Below are positions 45,885 through 58,700 of a DNA stretch of 64,000 nt, piece after piece. The position numbers were made by a program, and so were the translations under genes. The notes beneath the pieces are model-generated. The model saw only the letters and a list, made by a program, of their open reading frames with translations, made no database searches and was not told the DNA's origin. Source of the stretch: Castanea sativa (lineage: Eukaryota; Streptophyta; Magnoliopsida; Fagales; Fagaceae); the NCBI RefSeq assembly GCF_040712315.1, contig NC_134015.1, positions 16,741,614 to 16,805,613 of the forward strand, given 5' to 3'. The stretch's first letter is position 1. Each line of letters begins with the position of its first letter.

Positions 45885-46206
45885 AAACTAAATTGTAAGA
45901 GAGTCCTAACATTAGTCTCTCTCTCTCTCTTTTTTCCTTAATTCTAAAGTTTTTCTTACGTGAGTCTTTCTTTTTTCTTTTTTTCTTTTTCTTTTTTGAA
46001 ACCTAAAGTGAGTCCTTTTTTTTTTTTTTTTAAATCTAACATGTGGCCTTTTTTAAAACTAAATAGTGAGAGAGTTCTAACAGGAATCTCTCTCTTTTTT
46101 CCTTAATTCTAAAGTTTTTTTTTTACGTGAGTCTTTCTTTTTTTTTCTTTTTTCTTTCTTTTGAAACCTAAATTGAGTCCTTTTAAAAAAAAATCTAACG
46201 TTAGGT
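45885..46206. repeat. ~170-bp direct tandem duplication
   Basis: AAACTAAATTGTAAGAGAGT at 45885 and AAACTAAATAGTGAGAGAGT at 46056 start two copies. Each continues TTTTTTCCTTAATTCTAAAG, ACGTGAGTCTTTC, GAAACCTAAA.TGAGTCC, AAATCTAAC in the same order. Differences lie mainly in the T-run lengths. Confidence 0.85.
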
Positions 46207-49200
46207 CTAATTAAAAAAAATGATAATTACTTTTTTATCCTAATAAACGTAAATCTCTCAAAAAGTTAAAAAATTCGGTTTTATATTATATATAGATAAT
46301 AATAATGTATGGTAAGCTCTAAAAATATGATTATGCAATTTGTAGATCTACTATCAAGATAACATAGATTAGATTGGTGGTGGATAATAGATTTAATTGT
46401 AGTTGAATATTATGTGAAGTCATCACCATAGAATAGCCCACGCAAGATGTGTTATGTGGAACCAATGATATGAAAAAAAAAAAAAAAAATATTTCTAGAC
46501 CATTATATTGAACAAAAAATTACTTATTTTCATTTATTTTCAAGTTATACATTTTTTAGTCATATAAACGTCCTCAAATTACTTGCCACTTGCCTTTCAA
46601 TTTTTTCCCCCTATCAGAAACATCTTCAGTTTGGGTTATTTCACAAAAGCTTTTCCTTCTTCTTTATTCATCACTCCCCTATTCTGCAATCTTTATTCCT
46701 TCTTCTCCTCATTTGATGGCCACTAAGAGTCTTAACTACGTGCACTATTGACTGAGGAAATTTGAAGATATGCTTAAATTTTAAGTTATTACCTGGCCTT
46801 TATTAGTATTACCACATATTTTGTGATTGTTTTGATGGAACCAAATCAAAACAAAACCTAAGAAATGGAGCAAATATTGTTGATTGGAATGAAAGCCCAG
46901 TACTAAGTCAATAAAAAGTTGTTCAAGAATGGATACATCAAAGGCTGAAATACCTGTATGTAATGCCAATTTCTCTTGAAGGATTAATGACTCTTTTTTT
47001 TTTTTTTGGTCTTTCAATCCACATTTACTCTCTTTTTTTTTTTTTTTTTGGATTGAGTGGATAGATATTGCTATAAAAATCAAACTGTTCATGTTTAGAA
47101 CATTTGACTAGATTAATCACCAGTAGGCATCAATTAGTTCTTCTTCAATGGGTGAGCATCAATCTTTCTTTCTTCTTCTTTGTTTATTTATTTCTATTTT
47201 AATTTAATTTGTGAGCATTAAATCAGACACAGAAAGCTGTACTTTGTTATTAGTAGTTAGTACCAGTGTACCACTGCCAATTGAATGTAATTTTAGATTT
47301 GGAAGTATGTATTGTAAAATGTTTTTTCTTTTACTTTTTCTTTTTCTTTTTCAGAAACAAAATGAAATAAATGGTGTTGAAACCATCTTCATCTATAGAC
47401 CTGACAATAATCTATTTTGAAACTAAAGTCTAAGACATTAAACATTTTCGTATGTATTAAATTTTGATTGTGATTTGATGTAATTTTCATTTATATTATT
47501 TATATTTCCAATTATTTTGGGACTTCAATGGCCAAAGGCATATACCTAAATTGCGTTGAATTGATACTTGGCACAAAGTTTGTGTCTTGAGAAAACATTT
47601 TAAAATTTTTTATGTTATTACCACTTCACTGCAATCATTTTAATTTGTGGTGTAAGGATCCTTCACCTAAGGCTATATATGATTTGTAGGAATTGACTTA
47701 CCTATGATCGGCATCCACAAAGGAATTTACCAGGTGTGTATGTTTTAATGAATTTATTTATTTCAATAAATTCACTAGCCTAATCCTATATTTGATTAAT
47801 TTTTCCACTTAAGTAATGTTTTATTATATTTTTTTTTATTTAATAATCCTATTGTGGTTCTTTTTCTCCACTATTATGGTGGTGAGGGAGATTCAATGTA
47901 GATGGAGGTGGTAGTGCCAACAAATATAAAATTTGATGCAAGTTCGGCTATAAAGATTTTGAGGCATGGAATGTTAATGTTTTAATTTAGGTAGATTATA
48001 AAAAAATGATTGGTAGATTATAAAGTGAAACACAAGATATTATACAAAAGATTTGTATCCATTCATGTGATTTGTATATTGTAGTTGTAGTTTTTTCTCT
48101 TTTGTAGTGTTTGGCCCTTTTTAGATGGGTAAGCTTTACATATGAAATTTATGCTTTCAATTGGGGTTGATGGGTCTTTTCATGGAATAATTTATGAAAA
48201 GTTTTAGGTAGTTACTTTGACAGAATTGTTTATACTTTAAAATGTACAATACCCAATTTCACATAAGCGAAATGGGATATGATAAGATTTATATACGAAA
48301 AAATTATTTAACTCATATAAATCTTATCACATATCAACGTATTTTTGTGATTCGAAAAATGTCGTAACCTTGAATTATGATTAATAGAAGGTGTTGACCT
48401 TTAAAAATAGAGAAATACTATATTCATAACATTTTCACAACGTTTTAAATTATTATCCTTATCTCATCATAAAAAATAATAAATAAATAAATAAAATCTC
48501 TTTTGCAACTTCTCATTTTTTTCCCCTCTTCTTTGTGTTAAGTTGAATTAAAAAAATAAAAATAAAAATAAAAAACTTACTTTTTTTTAATCGGAAAAAA
48601 CCCTTACTTATCCCATTTTTTTTATAATTATTATCCTTGTCCCATCATCTCATGTAATTTTTATTATTTATTTCAATGAGATTATTCAATGCAGTTGAAA
48701 GAATATTCAATCATCCACCATCATATCTCACTTATCTAAGTAAAAAAAAATTAAATTAAATCAAATCCCACGTCCATCCATTTTTCTAAAATTTAGCATA
48801 CCTCTTCAAAATTTAAAATTTAAAATGCTCAACTTTTAAAATTTTTTATTTTTACAATTTGTTTACTAGAGGATTCTAAACCACAACTTCTCATAAACTC
48901 AAATTAGGGTTTTTATTTGAGCTTGTACTTAGCTGTAAAGGTTTTTTTTGAAAGCCTTAGCTGTAAAAGTTGTAATTATCTTTTAGTTGTAACTCATGTA
49001 TATTTTCATCAAGTATATATTTTGAATATAAAATATTGCCTAAAGATAGAGATGACTTTCCTGTTGATTTTTAAATTTATTTATTTACTTATAAATTAGA
49101 TTCTCAAAATAAAAAATATATATATAAAATAAATTAAAAACATTGATTTTTTTTTCTACTACCACTAAAAAGAAATCTCATTACATGCACAAAGCGCGTA
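46207..49200. other. AT-rich intergenic block, no gene recognised
   Basis: Open frames are short and without known domains. Homopolymers occur at 46474-46489, 46993-47008 and 47033-47050. ATTTTCACAACGTTTTAAATTA near 48440 echoes the segment-A style sequence near 37215, but no element ends were found. Confidence 0.4.
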
Positions 49201-49320
49201 TGGTGAGACTAATTTGAATAAAATCATCAAAAACTTATTTACGGAAGTAATCTGTTGAGGTGATGAGGCTAGTTTGAATAAAATCATCAGAAACTTATTT
49301 ATAGAAAGAATCTGTTGAGT
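49201..49320. repeat. 60-bp tandem duplication upstream of the membrane-protein gene
   Basis: 49201-49260 and 49261-49320 are consecutive copies with an exact 60-base period, sharing TTTGAATAAAATCATCA and TCTGTTGAG. They end about 240 bases before the ATG at 49563, so they could lie in its promoter. Confidence 0.85.
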
Positions 49321-49562
49321 CAAGGATTTGTTGTCTAACAGTAGGTAGCTTCTTTTTTTTTTTTTTGATGAATAAATGGATAGGCAGTCCTAAAATTTAG
49401 GACTTTTCTTGTATAATAGGAGTAGTTTTATGCAGAGTAATCTGTCGTGGTCCCATACCCAGATCCAGACCCAGAGTTCGTTTCTTACTTCACTTCATCA
49501 AAGCCCAAAAAAGCAAAAGGTAGCTTGTTCATCACACTCGGCGCCTCAACCCGATTTCTGAA

Positions 49563-50087
49563 ATGGAAACATCATCAAGAAAGATGTGGTACCAGGAGAA
49601 ATTGATGTCTTACTGGAAAAATCAAAACGATGGCATGGAAAAGATTGGCGGTGAAATAATGGTGCTTGCTTTTTATGCATTCATCAGTTTCCCACGAATG
49701 ACTGGAAATTTCTTGAGGAAGTTTGAAGGTAGAACGCTGGATTCTGATGAACAACTGGCATACTTATACTTCAACGTATCCTCTTCTTTCACTTCCATTT
49801 CATCTCTCCTTATCACCCTCTTGCTTCTTACTGGATTCCTGGTCAAGAGTAGGTTTTGTACGGGTCTGGTGAGTGTAGTTATACCTGTTACTCTTTTATC
49901 CCTTACTCTTGGATACTCTTCCGCTATGTACTTGGTGACCCCGACCCACCTGCGCGAGGCGTTGTATTTGGCACATTGTGCTGTGCTCATTACGGCTGCT
50001 GCGGCTGCTTTGCTCTCTGTGTTTCACGCCATCTGTTTTCTCACTTGGCTGAGTGTACGGGGAAAAATGGAGGGAACCAGTCACTGA
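49563..50087 (+). CDS. Small multi-pass membrane protein, unknown family
   Basis: A single-exon frame of 174 codons (METSSRKMWYQ...GTSH) that I do not recognise. Hydrophobic segments lie near residues 30-46 (MVLAFYAFISF), 70-92 (SSLLITLLLLTGFLV), 97-122 (VVIPVTLLSLTLGYSSAMYL) and 130-165 (ALYLAHCAVLITAAAAALLS). That predicts four membrane helices with a polar, basic N-terminus and a short basic C-terminus. Base composition is clearly less AT-rich than the surroundings, codon use looks normal, and a C-rich leader (49440-49560) resembles a plant 5' UTR. It stands tail to tail with the oxidoreductase gene. No membrane-domain family can be assigned by eye; a lineage-specific gene is possible. Confidence 0.7.
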   Translation: METSSRKMWYQEKLMSYWKNQNDGMEKIGGEIMVLAFYAFISFPRMTGNFLRKFEGRTLDSDEQLAYLYFNVSSSFTSISSLLITLLLLTGFLVKSRFCTGLVSVVIPVTLLSLTLGYSSAMYLVTPTHLREALYLAHCAVLITAAAAALLSVFHAICFLTWLSVRGKMEGTSH

Positions 50088-50184
50088 CGTTTGAGCCACT
50101 CTCCTCCACCCCTTTTACGGTTTTACTTTCACATCTTGTGCTTTTGTTTTTCATTTCGTTTTTTATTTCTTTTGGGCTGTCATA

Positions 50185-50214
50185 AAATTAAACATTTTGC
50201 AAAATGTTTAATTT
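50185..50214. terminator. Perfect 30-bp palindrome just downstream of the gene
   Basis: AAATTAAACATTTT and AAAATGTTTAATTT pair exactly around a central GC, about 100 bases after the stop at 50087. It could shape the 3' end of the transcript. A terminator role is inference, and the short palindrome may be chance in AT-rich DNA. Confidence 0.45.
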
Positions 50215-50327
50215 TTTCTTTTTTTCTTTTTTTTTTTGGTGGGAGGGCAGAACAAAACTGCACCCAAATGTTTAATTTTATGGTACTATGTAATGTGTTC
50301 TGAGTGCCAAAAAAAAAGGTGACAAAA

Positions 50328-50357
50328 GATATATATATATATGTGTGTGTGTGTGTC
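50328..50357. repeat. (TA)n(TG)n microsatellite
   Basis: ATATATATATATAT followed by GTGTGTGTGTGTGTC. Confidence 0.9.
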
Positions 50358-51423
50358 TCCAGTCACCTACAACTGTAAGATATGAACTAAATCATATCAG
50401 GGGTTTCATTCTACATTTGCAAGACATCTAACTAACCCGGCAATGTGAACTGTGAAGGGAGACCTCGTAAGGGCAATGTGAAGGGAGAGATCATAGATTC
50501 AAAACCAACCCGGCATGTGTGCAATTTCCAATTAAAAAAACTTCGTAAAAACAAGCAAGTCATCCTTCGAAAGGATAATTTGAATTTGCATACCTCCATT
50601 TAAAACTTTTCCTTCAAAACTTTTCCACAACGGTATGTCATAATCACATTGGCAGCATTCAACTAAAACAACTCATTCATTGAACTGAAAGGCCGACATT
50701 GATGAGAATAAAAAATCTAAAATTTGATCATACAAAATCTGAAACGGTGTAACGGAGAGGTGCAGGGTTCAAATTCCCTCTCCCCAATTGCAACTATCGA
50801 AATCTCAAAAAATAAAATAAATGCATTATCAGCACATCTACCAAAACCATCCAACAAAGTACACGCAGTAATTCCATTTCATTCATTATTGAAGATCTTG
50901 AATAGCTTCCAATTCCATGCTTAAGTCTTGAAAATCTATTATCGGTAGAGTAGTCAGTAGTCACACTGCCCTTGTGCCGGTCTAAGCTTCACATACTTGG
51001 GCTGGAATTTGGGAGAACTGAGATACAAATATCGTAATATCTCTTCACCTGAACTCCAGATGTCTAAAATTTCCTTCAAGGAGCTGAGAAACCAAGACAC
51101 CTGGGGTGATGAGCTGCTGAGTAACAGATATTCCTCTAGCTCTATAAAAATTATAGCGCAAAAACATCAGCATCATCCTTCACAACTGTTGTGACAGCAA
51201 AGAGCCTCAAAACTGCTAGTTAATCAAGTATATAACTTTAACAACGTAAGTAATTTGACTGTCCATGAAATGTGTTACCATGTATCTGAGAACCTAAGAA
51301 TACATGATTTTTTATTTGTTTTCTCTGATTTTATGCACAAGAAAAAAATAGCTTAAATCTGAAATTGCATTTGAGAAATCAAACTTACCAAAAGTATAAT
51401 AATTTTCATGGTCTAGTACAACT
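50358..51423. other. Convergent intergenic region with a SINE-like piece
   Basis: It holds the 3' UTRs of the two convergent genes. Near 50735-50812, GTAACGGAGAGG, a B-box-like GGGTTCAAATTCC and an A-rich tail resemble the 3' part of a plant SINE; the A box is not clear. No further gene was seen. Confidence 0.4.
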
Positions 51424-54400
51424 TCAAGAGGCAAGTTCATATGCCTGAGCCTCATTTGTTTGTTTTTCGGACTCCAATCCTGGAAATTGTCCAATATCAT
51501 GTCCTCCAAGTGGTTGAAACTCATTCATTAAACCAACAGCAAACTCTTCAGGAGGAGCTCCACCACTTTGGAAATAATCTGCCATCTGCATAGAAAAGAC
51601 CAACTCTGGTGTGAATATTAAATATTTTGTTGATATTGTGTTTTACGTTAAAGTTTAAACTATTTAAACCTTGAATGAAAAAAAAAAACCACAACTTTTA
51701 CAGTCTTTTAAGTCCATAGACTTTTTAGTTCAGCTACAGAAAGAAAGTGTTTACTGGATTAGGAGAATATGGGTTGAAAACATGATCAACTTGCTCAAGT
51801 TTGTAGTTATATAAGCAACTACAAACCAATAACCAATATAAAACAAATCCCATAAAAAATTAGTAAAATAAAATAAAAACAAATAGAGAACCAAAGTGGC
51901 ACTTACATGATTGGCAAGAGCCATTCCACTCAAGGCTGCCGATTCTAAACTTGAACCAAGTAACCAATCACCACATATACCAGCTCTTCCCTGAGGATCA
52001 AAGATGCAGGGGATGCCAGGTGTATTAGTTGGAAGAGCTGCACCCCTGTGATACTCCAGAAGATAGGACAAACTCGCAGTCATTACAGAAAACTTTATCC
52101 CATTTTTCGTTTTTAAATAAAAGAAAACAAAATTTTCTTCAAGCATTCATTATAAAGAACCAAAATGAAAATTTCCAATGAATAAATCCCAAAGGCAAAC
52201 CATTCCTGAAAAACAAGTTGGTTGTGATGATTTCAATGAAAAAATGTAATGTACTCACTAGTGATAATGCAGAGTGGTTCCTTACCATAACTGAACACGG
52301 GTATAGAATGGTTTCTGAAGTGATTCTTTTGGTAACCCAAGCGCAGCTTCAATACCCCCAAGCATGCCGGCCTTCACCTTCTCTGCTGTTGCATTTGGGA
52401 TGTTTTCCTGGTAATAAAAATTGTTCAATAAAGTGACCCAAAAAAAATCCGCATATACCTAAAAATATGGACAGTTGCATACATGATTCAACAAGATACA
52501 CAAGCATAGAAAATTTTTTACTACCATCATTTTACACAATTTCTTGCTTCTAAAATTTTACAAATATGGTAAACACCATTTAGGCATTTACTGTTTGATT
52601 ATGCATGGCAGAATTTATAAGACTTGCAGCAATTATAAAATTAATAGTATGAGGCCATTTTATACATATTATGGGAATTTAACTGACAACAGAACTTTGG
52701 GGTTATATGTAAAAATTGGGTCTCCATAAGCATCAATCTCTAAAATTTACTTTAAAAGGGGATAATTACAATCACCACTCACATAGGTACCCTGTGGAGT
52801 CTCAGATTTTATTTTCGAAGTTTGAATTTCTGATTTTTCTAGATTTCACTTTGAAATTCTAGAATTTAATATTGTTGATAATTTTATGGTAATTGTAACA
52901 ATAATTTTATGGTAATTGTGGCTTGATGTCCTCCTTATAACCTATTAAAAAGGCTCCACGAATGGTTTGAAGCAACACAATTTGAATAAAAAATCTATGA
53001 TTAGACATGTTTCTTAAGCTTGGTGGTGATTCCAAGCACCATTAGGTGGTGAAGCTTAAGATTTCAAGAAAATTCTAAAAGCAATTTTTAAGTGGTGAAG
53101 CATAGGATTTGTCCTGTTCTTCATTCCTTTTCTCTTATTTGATTTTTTCCCCCCTTTGTCCTGCGCATCAGGATAAAAGCTTGTCCAATTAACAAAGTCT
53201 ACATGTACATATGTACATAACTCATGATTGCCATGGTTAAACAAGTTGGTGTTGGCCAAATGAACTCTTTTCTACCAGTACTCCCTATCTATTGTCACGC
53301 TTGCTAAAGCCCTAGCCAAAAACCAGAATCTTCAAGACTTTTATCCCTATAAGTTCTGTTAATGATCCAAAACCATCAAATGGGTGTGTTTGCCCACACA
53401 TATTCAACTTAGTACTGACCTGTGGAACCTTGTTCCGCTTTCCATAAGCTGCAGTACTAAGAAAGGTCCAACAGTGAGGGCCACTGTTTTGGGAATGCAG
53501 AAGTTTCTTGGTATTGTTTGCCATCCATGAGACAGAATCAACCCCTTTGACAAAAGCTCCTTCAAAAGGAGATGAAGCTGCACCACCTGGGATAGGAAGA
53601 GGGTCCTCAAATGCTGCAAGGAGGGCCCATATAGAACTTAATTCCAGCCTCTAGCAACACAGACAGCATTAAATGAGCAACAATCTGAGATAAGCCAATC
53701 ATCACCAAATGCAAATAAAGTGGAGAATATAGTAGATTGCATCAAATAAACTGAACTGAGAAGTTCTGGGTGTACCTTCATCTGTCTTGCAACTAGTGGC
53801 AAGCCTGACGATGCAAGCAAGCGATTTGCACACTTTCCTGTTGTTGACACAAAGTAATATTAAAACGAACTCAAGTCACTGATCAGACATAATATCAAAC
53901 TCCACTGACATTATTTTAGAATGTTCCAATTTTTTTTATAGGTATGTAAGAAAGTTTATTAACTATGTGCCAAAAAAAGGGACAAAGCCCAAGTACGCAA
54001 GAAGTATACATGAGATACACCCAAAAAATCATCAAAAAAGTACAAAAATCACAAAACCCAGGAAAATTAGAAAAATGACTACTCAAAGCAGCCATCCAAA
54101 TCTACATAGCAAGTAAAAATATCATTTTCAGCTTCAATGCAGATTGTTCAATTCCTTCAAATAGTCCACAATATACAAAAATGAATTGTATTCCAAATAT
54201 CTGGACTTCGATGTCTTCCAAATCGCCCCTTCAAGTTATCCAACAAATCAACTACCCTCTTAGGCATAACCCTATCCCAAATAAACACAAGACCAATGAC
54301 CAAAATTCTTGAGCGATATCATAATGGAGAAGCAAGTGATCTATGGACTCCCCATTATTTTGCACTTGCAGCACCACTCCTCTACAATTAAATTTGTCCT

Positions 54401-55692
54401 TTGTAACTTATCCATTGTGAGAATCTTTCGCAGTGCAGCTGACCATGTGAAGAATGCCACTTTAGTGGGGACCTTAACCCTCCAAATACTTTTCCAAGGA
54501 AAAGTTTGAGCATTTCCAGCATGCAACACTCTATAAAAGGACTTTACCTCAAACATACGGCTTCTTGTTGGAATCCAGCAGATCTGGTCTTCTTCTTCTC
54601 TTCTCATCTTTATAGAGTAGATGAAATTAAGGAAACTTGTTAGAACTTCTAACTCCAAATCATTCTAAGCTCTAATAAAGGAATATACCAATGAATAATG
54701 CCATCAGTCCACCACATAAGCCACTTTAGATTGTGAAATTCTAAACAAATCTGGAAATGCCCCCTTTAGAACCACATCTCTGAACCACAAGTCATGCCAA
54801 AAGAAAATATTAATGCCATTACCAACCTCAAATCTGACGGACCCGGAGAAATTTTCCCAACCACTTCTAATATGCTTTGAAAGGTTTATACCATAAGTTC
54901 CACTTCTACCCCCAAGCAGCAACCACTCCACTCACTTCCATATTTTTGATCCATTATTTTCCTCCATAAAACACTGTTATGCCAAAGCCTTCTCATTAGT
55001 TTGCCGATTTTGTATTTTGTCTTTTCCTTCTTATTCCTTTTTGCACTTTTTATTTTCTTTAACTGCCTGGTCTTCTACCTGTATAGGAGGGCACCTTTGT
55101 ATTTTTTTTCCTTTTGCATTTTATTGAATTTATTTACCAATCAAAAAAGAAAAAGAAAAAATAACATACTCCTTATGCCTAATATTCCATATTTAATTGG
55201 TTCACAAATTTTTCCAATTAACAATATGGAACATAAACTTGTCTCCTATACCACACCTAAGAAAATACCATTGTAATTTTCAATACTATTAGCAATGCTA
55301 ATTGGAATAAGAAATAAAGAAAAATAAATATGTTTGCAAAGTTGACAACATTCTCTTTATCAATATAAGTTTACTTCCTTTTTTTTTTCAGGTATGCAGT
55401 TTACCTCCCTTTGAAAGGCAAACCTTCTTCCTTCCCACTAATCTCCCCTCCACCTTCTCAAGAACGCAATCTGATATTGCTCTTGATTTAAATTTAGAAC
55501 CCCAGACAAACCCAAGTATCTCACAGGAAATTTGAAACCTTGTAGTCAAATCTAAGTAAATTTTTCATTTTTTCAACATCGGGTACAATAACAACAGGTA
55601 TCAATTCAGATTTCACCAGGTTAATCTTTCATCCAGAAAATACTTCAAAGCACAGCACACATTTCAAGTACCTAAGCTATTCCAGTCATTCC

Positions 55693-55725
<33 letters not shown>

Positions 55726-58700
55726 CGAAGTATCGTACCAAAATAAGAGGTGAGAAACCATCAACGGATCACATGTTCTACTTCCCACTGTGAAACCAGC
55801 AAGATGCCGTCCTGAATTTCACAAGATACTGCCTTGCCACTGCTCTTACCAATAACTTACTCAGTGCCTCCATCTCTATCATCAATAGCAATTGTGACAA
55901 TGGATCACCTTAACACAAACCTCAAGGACTATAAAAAATTCCAATCAAGCTGCCATTAACTAGAATAAAAAACCTAATTGTGCAAATGCAACAACTAAGC
56001 CAATTCGTCCATTTCTCTCCAAAGCTGCACCGTTTTAGCATGTAAATCAGAAAGTTACAATTAATATGGTTGTAGACTTTCTTCAAATCCAACTAACATA
56101 ATAGCTCAAGGACGCCCAATATCATTCTACTGTCAATACATTCATTGGCAATGAGGACAAATTTGAAATCTACCTCCCTTTGATAAAAGCATTTCAAAAT
56201 TGGGCAAACAGCAACCAGTTAACTAGCACCCTAGGGAATATTTTATATACACTACCAATGAGACTAATATGCCTGTATTCCTTCACATCTAGAGCACAAC
56301 CTTTTGGAGAATTAGTGCAATAAAGTAACAATTAGGCTTCTCTCAAACATACCTTGGTGTTTGTCTCCCTCCTCTAACCATAAGGCCCTAGCTAGGATAA
56401 TATAAAAATCATAATAATTTTTCAGAGAACATCTAAGTTCAATGGTATGTGATGCGGTAGGAAGAACTCAGACCAGTGTAGATTAAGGGTTTAAGAAGAA
56501 ATTCCAACAACAAAACAAGATTATAACAAAGAAAAGATAATAGGATTAAATTTGTAATAAGCAGATATCAATTTCAAAGCTCAAAGTGATCAAAAAAATT
56601 CAGATATCAAATTTCATAAAGTAGACGAGCAAAGGCTGCCTACAATGACTCAAAGAGAGACTATTTAAAAAAACCGTTAGTAACCCTACAATCTTAATTC
56701 CCAAGTCTTTATAATTTATCTAACAATTAAATCATAATCATCCAATTTCATTAAAAGTCATGTGTTCATCACATGACCTCTTAATATGCTTAAAAGCATA
56801 ATAATAACTAAAACATAACATAGAGATAGAAAGTACTAGTCTTGTAGTAGCAACTGACTAAACAAAAATAGACTAATGGGCCTTCTTTCCTTTGGACTTA
56901 AATTCTCCTACATTAGTGTAGCATCCTCTACCTGGACCGCTCTCTGGAAAGAAACATTTGAGCTAGACAATAGTAACAAAGAGTATGGAAAATGATATCC
57001 AACAGTTAATGCGTTCAGACATTATCATTATATAGCAAACCATGGATTATTTATGGTAAAGACAAGCATAATCAGATATTCTTTTTGCCATGGCAGAAGC
57101 CAACTCTATTACATATATATTAGACATGTGAATTCTAATATGTTTCAATTCTAGCAACAGAAATGGTGCACATAGATACAGTATTTTTTAGGTAAGCGTC
57201 ATGATACAATAACAAGTATAACAAAATATTAGAATCTTCATATAATGTGAAGATACTGCAGCAAAGGTAGAAATAAACTTAACAAGGGAGGCACTAAGTT
57301 ACCATTATGTGCAATGACAATCGCATCAAACTGTCCCTGAGGTTTTCCGTTTTCACTCAAGTACCACATCCCATTAAATGGATCAAGTTTACTTATCCAG
57401 CAAGGTCTCACCACATTAACCAAAGAAGTCTGCCACAAAGTGTAAAATAATTTATTAGCTCATGGGCACAACAGAAGAAGCAAAGGGCTAAAACTAGAAG
57501 CGTATGAGAGAAGTTCTTTGCTTTTTTTTTTTGGTGCTGCAAAAAGAACCATAGCGTATTTTAAAAATGAAAACACAGATATAAATTCACAACAAATTTT
57601 GACATATTCAATTTCTTACGAGGTCATGCTAAGTTTTCTTTTAAATTTTTAAAAAAAAATTATAAACAAGTTTTCTTATAAAATGGTACATACATATTGT
57701 AATCATAATTGCATGTTCAAGTCCTAACACGCATCCAAAGCATTATTTGAATATCTATGAGCAAGTAGCTTTTCCAATGTCACCCATTATAATAGTGATG
57801 CCCATATACTAATCAAGATTAGACAACTAAGGACCTCTAAACATTTTTTTAATTACAATGTAAATTGATAGATGAGTTTTGCCAAACCAAATAAATATAG
57901 CTCCTAGCCCCCTTCCCCCACCCCTGCGGGTTAGAATGTTCTCTGAAAATGGATTGCAGCCCTTTAGGATTATCAATTGTTCATAGAAAACTTTTTTTTT
58001 ACCTTTTTTTATACAGAAACCTTCTTGATAAAAACTTTATTGATATAAAAAAGGAGTCACCCAAAGTATACAAAAAGTATATAAACAGGGACAAAACATT
58101 CAAGCATGCAAATTACAATGATCCATCAAATCACAAATTGAACAAAAAGAAAAAAAATCACAAAGCTGACAATCAATCTAAAAAAGTTTGAAAAAAGAAA
58201 AGCTTAAGATCCGGCAGGTTCCATATACACCAAATCAGACAATGGGGAACCGCTTTCCAAATATCAACATAACGATGTCGACCTAATCTTTTCTTATAAA
58301 AGAAACCTAATATGACACCAAAATTATACAATAAAAAATAAAATAAAATAACCAAGAAGGAAGAATAGAGGAAAATCACCTCAGACAGTAATGAGTCAGC
58401 AAGGGGGCGCATGCCATTAACACCTACATATCTTGGAGGTGAAGAAGGAAGTGAAACAAACTGACCACCTACATCAAGCTTCCCAATAATACCCTTCCAC
58501 TCTTGAACCAGACCTTTCTCCATCCAGCTATCCACCAACTCAGCAAACTGAGAATCACTCACTGTAAAGAACTGAGCAGCATGGTCAAATATCAATGGCT
58601 GAGGGTCAGTTGTTCTGGTTCCCATTCGTCCTCCCAAACCATGAATCCCCTAAAATAATAAAATATTGTAAGAAACTCTGAAAACATGATCGTCATCACT

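Noticed and set aside
50735..50800. Possible tRNA gene (GGGTTCAAATTCC T-arm)
   Set aside because: No D-arm, anticodon arm or acceptor stem could be built; better explained as a SINE remnant.
57926..57945. TTAGAATGTTC at 57930 as the right target duplication of the intron 3 LINE (left TTAGAATGTTCC at 53917)
   Set aside because: Exon 3 of the oxidoreductase gene lies between these points, so they cannot flank one LINE insertion.
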